Assembly (NCBI GenBank): GCA_942493385.1
Contig: OW818699.1
Span: 930,001 to 994,000, forward strand
Source: UBA8389 sp942493385
GTDB taxonomy: Bacteria; Bacteroidota; Bacteroidia; Bacteroidales; UBA1402
Reading direction: 5' to 3'
DNA length: 64,000 nt
Positions 35,378 through 43,384 of this stretch are shown here, piece by piece (the stretch's first letter is position 1; each line of letters opens with the position of its first letter). The translations under genes were made by a program, and so were the position numbers. The notes below the pieces were generated by a model that searched no databases, was not told where the DNA came from, and saw only the letters and a list, made by a program, of their open reading frames with translations.

Positions 35378-35938
35378 TTACACATTTCCCAATGTGTTTC
35401 TTTTTTTGATTCTAAGATTGCGGAAGTTGGATGGAGTGAGACCTGTCATTTTTCTGAATTGATTGGACAAGTGCGCCACGCTGCTGTAGTGAAGTTTAAA
35501 TGCGATTTCAGTGAGGTTGAGTTCGTCATAGACCAACAACTCTTTGACCTTCTCGATTTTATGGGTGAGGTAGTAATGTTCGATGGTGGTCCCTTTAAGA
35601 TCGGAAAAAAGGTTGGCCAGGTAGGTATAATTGTAACCGAGTTTATCACTCAGGAAATTGGAGAGATTGACTTTGATCTGGTCGTCCGTATAGTGAACCA
35701 GTTCAATGATGGTGGTCTTGATTTTTTCTACTAGTATTTGCCTATTGTCTTCAAGTATCTCCAGACCATTCTTTAGAAGTGCTTCGTTCAGATTGTTCAA
35801 TTGTTCCTTGGTGGCTTCTTCCTCTACAAGTGCTTCGCCAAGTTCTACAAACGAATAATGAAGTCCAAGTTTCTCCAACTCGTTTTTGACGACCATTTTG
35901 CAACGGATGCATACCATATTTTTGATGTAGACTCTCAC
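35378..35938 (-). CDS. AraC-family regulator with HMA-like N-terminal CxxC domain
   Basis: 186 residues. Residues ~1-65 resemble a heavy-metal-associated ferredoxin fold with the loop NMVCIRCKM, in which Cys10 and Cys13 could bind a soft metal or act as a redox pair. Residues ~90-180 form the AraC DNA-binding domain (LNLTEIAFKLHYSSVAHLSN, FRKMTGLTPSNFRN). It is a paralogue of the protein at 14365-14910, which keeps only one of the two cysteines. Located between the envelope operon and phoR on the same strand. Confidence 0.85.
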   Translation of the reverse strand: MRVYIKNMVCIRCKMVVKNELEKLGLHYSFVELGEALVEEEATKEQLNNLNEALLKNGLEILEDNRQILVEKIKTTIIELVHYTDDQIKVNLSNFLSDKLGYNYTYLANLFSDLKGTTIEHYYLTHKIEKVKELLVYDELNLTEIAFKLHYSSVAHLSNQFRKMTGLTPSNFRNLRIKKRNTLGNV

Positions 35939-36017
35939 CCGTATATTTTTCGGAAAAGCGCCCCTCTGCGTTCAAGGTAAAAACGCAATGGAAACAATCT
36001 TTTTGTAAATATAGGAA

Positions 36018-37775
36018 TTATTTCAGCAAAGAGAACACAAACTCAAGACCTCCCTCGGGTCGGTTTTTAGCTGAAATGGTACCTCCATGGAGTTGAATGG
36101 CGTTCTTGACGATGGCAAGCCCGAGACCCGTTCCACCCAGTTTGCGCATTCTACCTTTATCGACGCGGTAGAAGCGGTCGAAAATGCGGTTCAGATGTTC
36201 ATCGGCAATGCCGACACCGGTGTCGTAGAAGCTGAAGTAACATCGGTCAGGATCAATGCGAAAACAGGTGATGCCTATTTCTACCTCTTCGCCTGCGTAA
36301 GCCAATGCGTTGTCAAGCAGATTTCGGAAAATGGAGTACAACAAGGACGTATTTCCATTTACAGTCAGTTCCGGATCGATGTCGATTTTAAGACGCACCT
36401 TTCGAGCCGTGATTTCTGCTTCCTGTTCAGTTGAAATGTGTTGGATGAGGCGTGACAGGTTCACATCTTCCTTTTCAATCAACTTTGGTGCTTCGTCCAG
36501 TCTGGTCAATGTGGAAATATCACGTAGAAGTTCACTCAGGCGCTTACTCTGAAGGAAGGAGCGTTCTACAAATGAATGAAGTTTCTCAGCAGGTAAGTCT
36601 GGGTTGGCCAGAATGGTTTCCATATAACCCTGGATGCTGCTGACAGGTGTTTTAAGCTCGTGTGCGATGTTTTGGGTCAACTGCCGTTTAAGGCGGGATT
36701 CCTCTTCGCTAATGGAGATGTCATTAATGCTTATTTCAAAGCTTTTATCCTGAAACAAAATGCATTGAACCTGGAAAACCCTGCCATTCTTGTCGATATT
36801 CACCGATTGCCGCTGCAGCGGTGAGACCGGATTGCGTATGCCCTGCATTTCGCGGAGGTATTGATTGATGGGTTCAAGCTGCGGAAGGTCAAAAATAGTA
36901 GTGGCCGATTGTGCAGGTATGTTGGAAATCAAATTCAGGTATTGAATGAACAGGTTGTTCGCAATGATTTCCTTCTTATCCGGGGAAAAGATGGCCAGAC
37001 CTTCTTTGGCGGATTGCAGGTGGCTGATGAGCTTCTCCCGTTCCACCAATAGGTCGTCGCGGGTCGATTTCAGCCGTTGAAACAAACCGACAATGTATTT
37101 GGAAATCTCGCCCAATTCATTTTTTGGGAAATCCAATGTGGTGTCTAATGGGAGGTTCCTATTGGCTGTTTCAGCAAAGTCACGGAGTTGCGCGATGGTA
37201 CTCCCCATCCGTTTGGTAGAATTGTACAACAAGACCAATATGACCAACATCATGGTGGCAATAAAGAGCATGAAGCTCAAATCAGCTTGAAGTTGCTTAT
37301 TAAGTATGGAGTCATACGGACGGGAACTTCGGATAATGTAATTGGGATAGCGCTTTGCCGTATAAAAAAAGGTCTTGCCTGTAGTTTCTGAAAGCCGACG
37401 TACAGAGACACCTTCGCCAAAAGCCATGGCACCCTTTATTTCTGGCCGGTTGGAGTGATTGCCCAAGTGGTTGGCTTCGGAATCATACAAGACATTTCCA
37501 TTGAAATCGATGATGGTTACACGCAAGTCGCTCACCTGAAGAAATCCCATCACTCTTCGAATGTTGCTGTCATTGACGCCCTTTTCGCTGGTTATCTCAT
37601 AAAATAGGTTGTTGTAGCTTTGCAATTGCTCCGTGAGCAAAGCCACACGAAATGCTTTTTCCCGACGGTATTGGTAGACGCTGATGAACAATACGAACAT
37701 CAAAAATAAGGAGACTATGGTTAGAAACAGTTTCCGATGGAAGTTGAAGAAGGGTTTGCGAATGGGTTCAGCCAT
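36018..37775 (-). CDS. phoR: Phosphate-regulon sensor histidine kinase (PhoR-like)
   Basis: 585 residues. Two membrane helices (~13-30 and ~165-185) enclose a periplasmic sensor of ~135 residues; then HAMP-like and PAS-like regions, a HisKA domain with the phospho-His in NIAHELKTPVSS (~His368) and a HATPase domain with N box NLLDNALAYAG, DTGVGIAD and GGTGLGLAIVK. It would phosphorylate the PhoB-like regulator encoded six bases upstream. The sizeable periplasmic domain differs from the E. coli enzyme, which has almost none. The adjoining phoU supports a phosphate role. Confidence 0.88.
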   Translation of the reverse strand: MAEPIRKPFFNFHRKLFLTIVSLFLMFVLFISVYQYRREKAFRVALLTEQLQSYNNLFYEITSEKGVNDSNIRRVMGFLQVSDLRVTIIDFNGNVLYDSEANHLGNHSNRPEIKGAMAFGEGVSVRRLSETTGKTFFYTAKRYPNYIIRSSRPYDSILNKQLQADLSFMLFIATMMLVILVLLYNSTKRMGSTIAQLRDFAETANRNLPLDTTLDFPKNELGEISKYIVGLFQRLKSTRDDLLVEREKLISHLQSAKEGLAIFSPDKKEIIANNLFIQYLNLISNIPAQSATTIFDLPQLEPINQYLREMQGIRNPVSPLQRQSVNIDKNGRVFQVQCILFQDKSFEISINDISISEEESRLKRQLTQNIAHELKTPVSSIQGYMETILANPDLPAEKLHSFVERSFLQSKRLSELLRDISTLTRLDEAPKLIEKEDVNLSRLIQHISTEQEAEITARKVRLKIDIDPELTVNGNTSLLYSIFRNLLDNALAYAGEEVEIGITCFRIDPDRCYFSFYDTGVGIADEHLNRIFDRFYRVDKGRMRKLGGTGLGLAIVKNAIQLHGGTISAKNRPEGGLEFVFSLLK

Positions 37776-37781
37776 GGTGCT

Positions 37782-38474
37782 CTATTTATAATCGAAACAG
37801 TAACCGTAACCAAGTCTGGTAACAATATGCTGTCCGAAATCGCCCAGCTTTTTGCGCAAACGGGTGATGTTCACGTCGATGGTTCGATCAAGTACATAGA
37901 CATCGTCCGACCAGACCGCACTCAGGATATCCTCACGGGAATAAACGCGACCTGGGTGGGAGACGAGCAACAGCAACATCTCAAGCTCCTTTTTGGTCAA
38001 GTCGACTGGCGCATCACTCAGGAAAACCTGCTTTCGGGTGGTATCGATTTTCAGGTTCTCAAACTCAAGAATGTTGACTTTATCGGTCGACTCCACCACC
38101 ATGGTGCGTCGCAGGATGGCTTTGACACGTACGGTCACTTCACGGATGGAAAAGGGTTTGGAAATATAGTCGTCCGCACCGATATTAAAACCGGTCAGCA
38201 TGTCGTTCTCGGTGTCTTTGGCTGTAATGAAGATGATGGGCAAGTTGGCCAGCTTTTCGTTTTTCCGAATCATACCAGCCATCTTGAAACCGGAGATTTC
38301 ACCCATCATGACGTCGAGCATCAATAAATGAAAGGATGCCAGGTCTTTTTTAAACGCTTCCTCGGCTGAATTGGCAGTCTCCACTTCGTAGCCTTCGCTT
38401 TCCAGATTGAACTGGAGAATCTCACACAAGTCTTCTTCGTCGTCGACGACCAAAATCCGGGCTTTGCTCATCAT
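37782..38474 (-). CDS. phoB: Phosphate-regulon response regulator (PhoB-like)
   Basis: 230 residues: receiver domain ~1-120 with acidic pocket (VVDDEED) and phospho-Asp in LLMLDVMMGE (~Asp54), and an OmpR/PhoB winged helix ~135-228 (VLDRTIDVNITRLRKKLGDF recognition region). It should bind as a tandem dimer to direct repeats of 11-base period; such repeats are found at four promoters in this window including its own operon. The gene starts with ATGATG directly beside the phoU stop. Confidence 0.9.
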   Translation of the reverse strand: MMSKARILVVDDEEDLCEILQFNLESEGYEVETANSAEEAFKKDLASFHLLMLDVMMGEISGFKMAGMIRKNEKLANLPIIFITAKDTENDMLTGFNIGADDYISKPFSIREVTVRVKAILRRTMVVESTDKVNILEFENLKIDTTRKQVFLSDAPVDLTKKELEMLLLLVSHPGRVYSREDILSAVWSDDVYVLDRTIDVNITRLRKKLGDFGQHIVTRLGYGYCFDYK

Positions 38475-39155
38475 CTAGATTTCTTTGGTTTTACCTTGAT
38501 GTTTCAACACCTTGGCATCCACATAAAAAACAATTTCTTCGGCCATGTTGGTACAATGGTCACCAATGCGTTCCAATTTTCTAAAAATGCCGACCATCTG
38601 CAGGGCATCCGATGCATTGGATTCAGGGCTTTCAATGATGTAGGCAGTGAGTATGGGTAGGCTTGCATGATTGATGTCATCCACTTTCTGATCCATCTCA
38701 AAAACCTTGGTGGCAATGGTGGCATTTTCTTTTTCCAAGGCATCAAACAGGGTCTGCAGCATTTCTTTGACCTGATCGACCATTTCGGCCAACCTTAGTT
38801 TCCGAACCAATTCTGGATCGAGTGCCGGGCCTTTGAAATCAAGCACGAAACGGGCCAAACCTTCTGCAAAGTCACCGATGCGTTCCAAGTTCGTATTGAT
38901 TTTAAGGACGGCAAGTACAAAACGCAATTGGACGGCAACGGGATTGTACAGGGCAATCATATCTTCCACGTCGCTGTCAATTTTAAGTTCGAAGGCATTG
39001 ACCCTTCGTTCCCGCATGATGATCTGTCTGGCCTGATCTTTATCCAATGTAAGAATGGCTTCACCGGCACGTTGCACCTGGTTATAGACCAAGGTCCACA
39101 TTTCGATGGTTTCCTTTTTCAGCGCTTCAAGTTCTGCTTCTACCTTTAGTACCAT
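38475..39155 (-). CDS. phoU: Phosphate signalling protein PhoU
   Basis: 226 residues, two three-helix bundle repeats with the acidic metal-binding motifs (ERIGDFAEGLARF in the first, ERIGDHCTNMAEEI in the second). It mediates inhibition of PhoR by the Pst transporter when phosphate is plentiful. First gene of phoU-phoB-phoR and preceded by a PhoB-type box, so the operon is probably autoregulated. Confidence 0.94.
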   Translation of the reverse strand: MVLKVEAELEALKKETIEMWTLVYNQVQRAGEAILTLDKDQARQIIMRERRVNAFELKIDSDVEDMIALYNPVAVQLRFVLAVLKINTNLERIGDFAEGLARFVLDFKGPALDPELVRKLRLAEMVDQVKEMLQTLFDALEKENATIATKVFEMDQKVDDINHASLPILTAYIIESPESNASDALQMVGIFRKLERIGDHCTNMAEEIVFYVDAKVLKHQGKTKEI

Positions 39156-39190
39156 GATTTTAAATCTTTATGGGATGGATTTTAACGTTG

Positions 39191-39225
39191 CAAAGGTGAC
39201 AATTATGTATTACAGTTGCGTTACA
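39191..39225 (-). promoter_or_regulatory. PhoB-type box and promoter of phoU-phoB-phoR
   Basis: On the minus strand TGTAAC (39225-39220) and TGTAAT (39214-39209) are 11 bases apart. The -7 element CACCTTTG has its TTTG at 39194-39191, exactly 20 bases after the start of the second half-site. Identical geometry to the porin, pstS and PiT promoters. Confidence 0.75.
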
Positions 39226-39320
39226 AACCTATGAAAGAGTGCTTTCCATCAATGTCACCGCAATTTACACCATCCAAGTCAATTTTTCAACGTGTTCGTC
39301 CGTTTTTTTCAAAGATTTCG

Positions 39321-39328
39321 TACTTTTG
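39321..39328 (+). promoter_or_regulatory. -7 element of the tRNA-Gly gene
   Basis: TACTTTTG fits TAnnTTTG and ends 18 bases before the mature tRNA 5' end, a sensible leader length. The -33 element is weak (TTC near 39295). Confidence 0.6.
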
Positions 39329-39346
39329 TGTCACCAAACAAAAAAT

Positions 39347-39419
39347 GCGAAAATAGCTCAGTTGGTAGAGCATCAGCTTCCCAAGCTGAGGGTCGCGGGT
39401 TCGAGTCCCGTTTTTCGCT
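39347..39419 (+). tRNA. tRNA-Gly (anticodon CCC)
   Basis: 73 nucleotides; acceptor stem GCGAAAA with TTTTCGC, D-arm AGCTCAGTTGGTAGAGC, anticodon stem TCAGC/GCTGA with loop TTCCCAA (anticodon CCC at 39380-39382), and T-arm CGGGTTCGAGTCCCG. Discriminator T as usual for glycine. The CCA end is not encoded. Confidence 0.96.
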
Positions 39420-39441
39420 CTGTAATTCGATGAGAGTTTGA

Positions 39442-41289
39442 TTATTTCGGACGCTTAGCCAGTTTGATGTTAGGCAACTGAATTTTTTCGATTCCAGCCC
39501 CCAACCAGAAATCCAGATGCGGAGGCTGATTGTAGGCAACATTCTGCCAAGCAACGGACATGCGATACTGAGGGTTGTGCATGAGGGTGTATGTTCGGAA
39601 TGCCGTTGGAATGGTGGAAACAAAAATCCGGAGTTCTTTGTTGTCGATGGTTCGCAGGATCAATTCCTCCCTCCAGTCACCCAATATGTCCGCACTCAAG
39701 GCAGGGGTGGATTTGCTTCCGTTGTTGGAGGTGCATCCTTCTGCTGTAAAAATGATGCCGGCTTTGTATTTTGATATCCTGTTTTTGTCTAGAAGCTGGC
39801 GGGTTAAACCACCATCCCACCAAATCAAGAAGTTTGTGGAGGAAGGGCTTTCACCAATCACTTTGCCGTTCATGTCCAATAAGCCATTCGACCCGGAAAA
39901 CCACATTTCAGAGCCGAAATGGTCAGGGTCGATGTCCTCGGCAACGCCACGGCCTACGTCTTTTCCTTCAGCCCCTCGCCAGTAAACTTCTCCGGTTTTT
40001 GCACTGTATAAAGCTGCTCCTGGGCCAGAGGTGTTGGTTTCATTTTCATGGTTGCCAAAAACCTCCAATCCTGAACGGGTTGGGTCCAGGTCACCTACGT
40101 GCAGGGCATCTCCATGACGAAATCCAGTACTGAACAATCCTTTTCCGTTATCGTCCACCACCATGGAACCGTAAACGATTTCGTCTTTACCATCGTTGTC
40201 AACATCGGCGACACTCAAGTTGTGATTCCCTTGTCCGGAGTAGGGATTTTCTCTGTTTACCGAATCAAACTTCCAGCGCTGAGTCAGTTTGCCGTTTCTC
40301 CAGTCCCAGGCTACCAGCACGGAACGGCCGTAATAGCCTCTGCACATGACAACACTCGGCAACACTCCGTCCAGGTAGGCAACACCGGCAAGAAAACGAT
40401 CGACGCGGTTTCCGTTGTTATCTGTCCCCATATTTCCACCATTTCCACCCCAGCCATCTGTTGGATATCGATTGGGTTCATAGTTCGTGGTGGCAAGTGC
40501 AGCCCCCGTTTTCCCGTCAAAGATGGTGAAGAATTCAGGCCCGTCCAAAATCTTTCCAGTAGAGGCATTACGCCAATCTTTCGTCGCATCGCCTATGATT
40601 TTTCCTGTTCCGTCCACCGTTCCGTCGGCCGTTTTACATGCTACTTCAGCAATTCCGTCACCATCCATGTCAATGACCATGAATTGGGTATAATGAGCAC
40701 CCTCCCGAATGTTTTTACCCAAATTGATTTCCCACAGAAAGGTTCCGTCAAGTTTGTAAGCCTGAAAAATCGGAATGTCCGAAAATCCGTTGGAGGGATT
40801 GTCAATGCCCCTCCCAGCCATGTGAACCACCAACTCATATTCTCCGTCTCCATCCAGGTCTCCAACAGAACAATCGTTTGGACTGTATCTGTTCGGAGTT
40901 CGCATCGGTATCGATAAGTAGGATTGAATCGGAGCTCCAGCAACCAATTTGAAGGAAGCGCTGGGCTGTTGTTCTTTGCCGTTGAGAATCGGACATACAT
41001 ACCATGCGTTGGATTTGTTCATATCAACACTGGAATCGCAAAAAATGGTTGCTCCCGTGATAGGATGTACGTTTAATTTCACAGCTGCCCCGTTTTCGGC
41101 AGTTCGATACAGATTAAAAGCAATGTCTTTAGGATCTGTTCCTAAAATGCGCCAACTGACGAAGACTTTATTTGTTTCTTGATGTATAGCTACAACGCCG
41201 CGGCCAAGGTTTTCCATGACTCGTTGTCCGTAAATGGCTGTATTACAAATGCATGCAATTGATACCAAAAAGATTAGATGCTTTTTCAT
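39442..41289 (-). CDS. Rhamnogalacturonan lyase, family PL11
   Basis: 615 residues with a signal peptide (~1-21, ending AIYGQ). The mature protein is the eight-bladed propeller of PL11: start RVMENLGRGVVAIHQETNKV, and several Ca-binding FG-GAP-like loops such as DLDGDGEYELVV, DMDGDGIAEV and DVDNDGKDEIVYG. It cleaves the alternating rhamnose-galacturonate backbone of RG-I by beta-elimination. No T9SS sorting domain at the end (KLAKRPK), so it may stay periplasmic. It is paralogous to the catalytic part of the protein at 47445. Confidence 0.93.
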   Translation of the reverse strand: MKKHLIFLVSIACICNTAIYGQRVMENLGRGVVAIHQETNKVFVSWRILGTDPKDIAFNLYRTAENGAAVKLNVHPITGATIFCDSSVDMNKSNAWYVCPILNGKEQQPSASFKLVAGAPIQSYLSIPMRTPNRYSPNDCSVGDLDGDGEYELVVHMAGRGIDNPSNGFSDIPIFQAYKLDGTFLWEINLGKNIREGAHYTQFMVIDMDGDGIAEVACKTADGTVDGTGKIIGDATKDWRNASTGKILDGPEFFTIFDGKTGAALATTNYEPNRYPTDGWGGNGGNMGTDNNGNRVDRFLAGVAYLDGVLPSVVMCRGYYGRSVLVAWDWRNGKLTQRWKFDSVNRENPYSGQGNHNLSVADVDNDGKDEIVYGSMVVDDNGKGLFSTGFRHGDALHVGDLDPTRSGLEVFGNHENETNTSGPGAALYSAKTGEVYWRGAEGKDVGRGVAEDIDPDHFGSEMWFSGSNGLLDMNGKVIGESPSSTNFLIWWDGGLTRQLLDKNRISKYKAGIIFTAEGCTSNNGSKSTPALSADILGDWREELILRTIDNKELRIFVSTIPTAFRTYTLMHNPQYRMSVAWQNVAYNQPPHLDFWLGAGIEKIQLPNIKLAKRPK

Positions 41290-41414
41290 GAAATTGTCAG
41301 GCTTTAGTTAAGTATGAAGGTACGTTTTATTCGACCGTGTTTTGAACAAATTGTTTAAACGGGCTACCGTTTATTTGTAAAACCAATCTTCCTTTCACGT
41401 CCCTTTCATTCATT

Positions 41415-41449
41415 TGTAACAGGATTGTAATACTTGTTTCCGACCTTTG
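41415..41449 (+). promoter_or_regulatory. PhoB-type box and promoter of the PiT operon
   Basis: TGTAAC at 41415 and TGTAAT at 41426 are 11 bases apart; GACCTTTG (41442-41449) provides the -7 element with TTTG at 41446, 20 bases after the second half-site. The start codon follows at 41493. Confidence 0.75.
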
Positions 41450-41492
41450 TATCCAAATTTTAACAAGTGTTTCTAAAAACAACTGAAAAACA

Positions 41493-42539
41493 ATGACTCT
41501 ACTCATTACCATTATTGTTCTGGCGCTGGTTTTTGATTACATCAACGGCTTCCACGATGCAGCCAACTCCATTGCAACCATTGTTTCCACGAAGGTTTTG
41601 ACGCCATTCAGAGCAGTTCTTTGGGCTGCAGCATTTAATTTCTTGGCGTTTTTCATCGCCAAATACATTATTGGTGAGTTTGGTATTGCCAATACAGTAT
41701 CCAAAGCAGTCATTGAAGATTTTATTACGTTGCCGGTTATTTTTTCGGGTATCGTAGCTGCCATCATTTGGAACTTGGCTACTTGGTGGCTTGGGATTCC
41801 TTCTTCTTCTTCGCATACACTGATTGGTGGTTTTGCAGGTGCAGCTATTATGAGCACCATGATGGCAAGCGGTTACGAAACCAGCGGTCTTGAAGCCATC
41901 AAATCCTCTGTAATCATTAAGATCGCTTCGTTCATTATTTTAGCGCCACTCATTGGTGGTATCGTTTCAACATTGCTGACGATTTTGATTTTGCATACCT
42001 TTAAAAAAATGAATCCGCACAAGGCCAATACCTACTTTAAACGGCTTCAGCTGGTTTCCTCCGGTTTGTTCAGTATTGGTCATGGTCTGAATGATTCACA
42101 GAAAGTGATGGGTATCATTGCTGCAGCTTTATATGCCGCCTACACGCAAGAAGGCATTGACTGGGGTATCCATTCCATTGGCCAGATGCCGGATTGGGTT
42201 GCCTTCTCTTGTTTTGCGGCCATTTCATTGGGCACCATGTCCGGTGGTTGGAGAATCATCAAAACCATGGGCACACGCATCACAAAGGTTACTCCGCTCG
42301 AAGGTGTCGCTGCTGAAACCGCCGGCGCCCTAACTCTATATTTGTCGGAAGCTCTAAAAATTCCTGTAAGTACGACACATACCATTACCGGTGCCATTAT
42401 TGGTGTTGGTGCCGTAAAGCGCTTATCTGCCGTTCGCTGGGGAGTAACCCGGAGCCTATTGGTGGCTTGGATTTTGACCATTCCCGTTAGCGCAGGTATT
42501 GCAGCTTTGATCTTCTTTTTGTTTGGCAAACTATTATAA
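41493..42539 (+). CDS. pit: Inorganic phosphate transporter, PiT family
   Basis: 348 residues and about ten membrane helices. The family signatures are FDYINGFHDAANSIATIVST near the N-terminus and SIGHGLNDSQKVMGIIAAAL in the second half, each with the GxND/GFHDA motif of the repeated PiT half. Couples metal-phosphate uptake to protons or sodium. Followed after 14 bases by its DUF47 partner. Its promoter carries a PhoB-type box, unlike many PiT systems, which are constitutive. Confidence 0.94.
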   Translation: MTLLITIIVLALVFDYINGFHDAANSIATIVSTKVLTPFRAVLWAAAFNFLAFFIAKYIIGEFGIANTVSKAVIEDFITLPVIFSGIVAAIIWNLATWWLGIPSSSSHTLIGGFAGAAIMSTMMASGYETSGLEAIKSSVIIKIASFIILAPLIGGIVSTLLTILILHTFKKMNPHKANTYFKRLQLVSSGLFSIGHGLNDSQKVMGIIAAALYAAYTQEGIDWGIHSIGQMPDWVAFSCFAAISLGTMSGGWRIIKTMGTRITKVTPLEGVAAETAGALTLYLSEALKIPVSTTHTITGAIIGVGAVKRLSAVRWGVTRSLLVAWILTIPVSAGIAALIFFLFGKLL

Positions 42540-42553
42540 AACATACAAATCCA

Positions 42554-43201
42554 ATGAAAAATTCCTTTTTCAGCAACTTCACCCCCAAAGAACCTAAGTT
42601 CATTCCCATTCTGAAAGAAATGTCCGATGTCATGTTGGTCGCTTCGGACATCATGATCGAATTCATTCAAAACTACGACCACGAAACTGCACCGGAGTAT
42701 TACAAGAGAATCAAGGAACAGGAAAAGAAAGGCGATGCTTTGTCAAACCGTGTTTTCGAAGAATTGGACACGACCTTCATCACACCGTTCGACAGGGAAG
42801 ACATCAATCAACTGGCCAACCGTTTGGATGATGTGACCGACTACATCAACAGCTGTGCCAAGAAGATTGTGCTTTACAATCCGGCCAAGATGCCTACCAC
42901 TGCCTTGGATATTTGCAATCTGATCCGTGAGGGTGCCATTTGCATCGGAAAAGCCATTGACGAACTCGATGTTCTTAAAAAGGATGCCAAACAAATTAAA
43001 AAGTATTGCAACGATTTGCACGACATCGAAAACAGAGCGGATGATGTTTACGAGCATTTCGTCATTGAACTCTTCGAAAAAGAAACCGACAGCATCGAAA
43101 TCATCAAGCTCAAGGAAATCATGAACGGTCTGGAACGTACCACGGATGCAGAAGAATACGTGGGCAAGATCATCAAGATGATTATTGTCAAGAACGCCTA
43201 A
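42554..43201 (+). CDS. DUF47 (PhoU-like) PiT accessory protein
   Basis: 215 residues, all helical, with the PhoU-like four-helix pattern (EYYKRIKEQEKKGDALSNRV, FITPFDREDINQLANRLDDV, EIMNGLERTTDAEEYVGKII). DUF47 proteins are encoded next to PiT transporters and are thought to regulate them. Second and last gene of the PiT operon, followed by a terminator. Confidence 0.92.
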   Translation: MKNSFFSNFTPKEPKFIPILKEMSDVMLVASDIMIEFIQNYDHETAPEYYKRIKEQEKKGDALSNRVFEELDTTFITPFDREDINQLANRLDDVTDYINSCAKKIVLYNPAKMPTTALDICNLIREGAICIGKAIDELDVLKKDAKQIKKYCNDLHDIENRADDVYEHFVIELFEKETDSIEIIKLKEIMNGLERTTDAEEYVGKIIKMIIVKNA

Positions 43202-43257
43202 TTGAAGTTAACCGCTATAAGAAGCGGTATTCCGGCAATCATATCGTAAAAAAAATA

Positions 43258-43290
43258 ATTCCATGGGGCTACCTCATGGAATGTTTTTTT
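43258..43290 (+). terminator. Intrinsic terminator of the PiT operon
   Basis: ATTCCATGGGG at 43258-43268 pairs with CCTCATGGAAT (43272-43282; one G-T pair) around a CTA loop, followed by a run of seven T. Located 57 bases after the DUF47 stop. Confidence 0.9.
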
Positions 43291-43384
43291 GGTCAAATTT
43301 TAGAGTCTTTTTGTCATTTATTAAACCTGTGGAACATAACTAACTGATTAACTTAGCAGCGTTTTATGTACTAACGTGAAAGTG

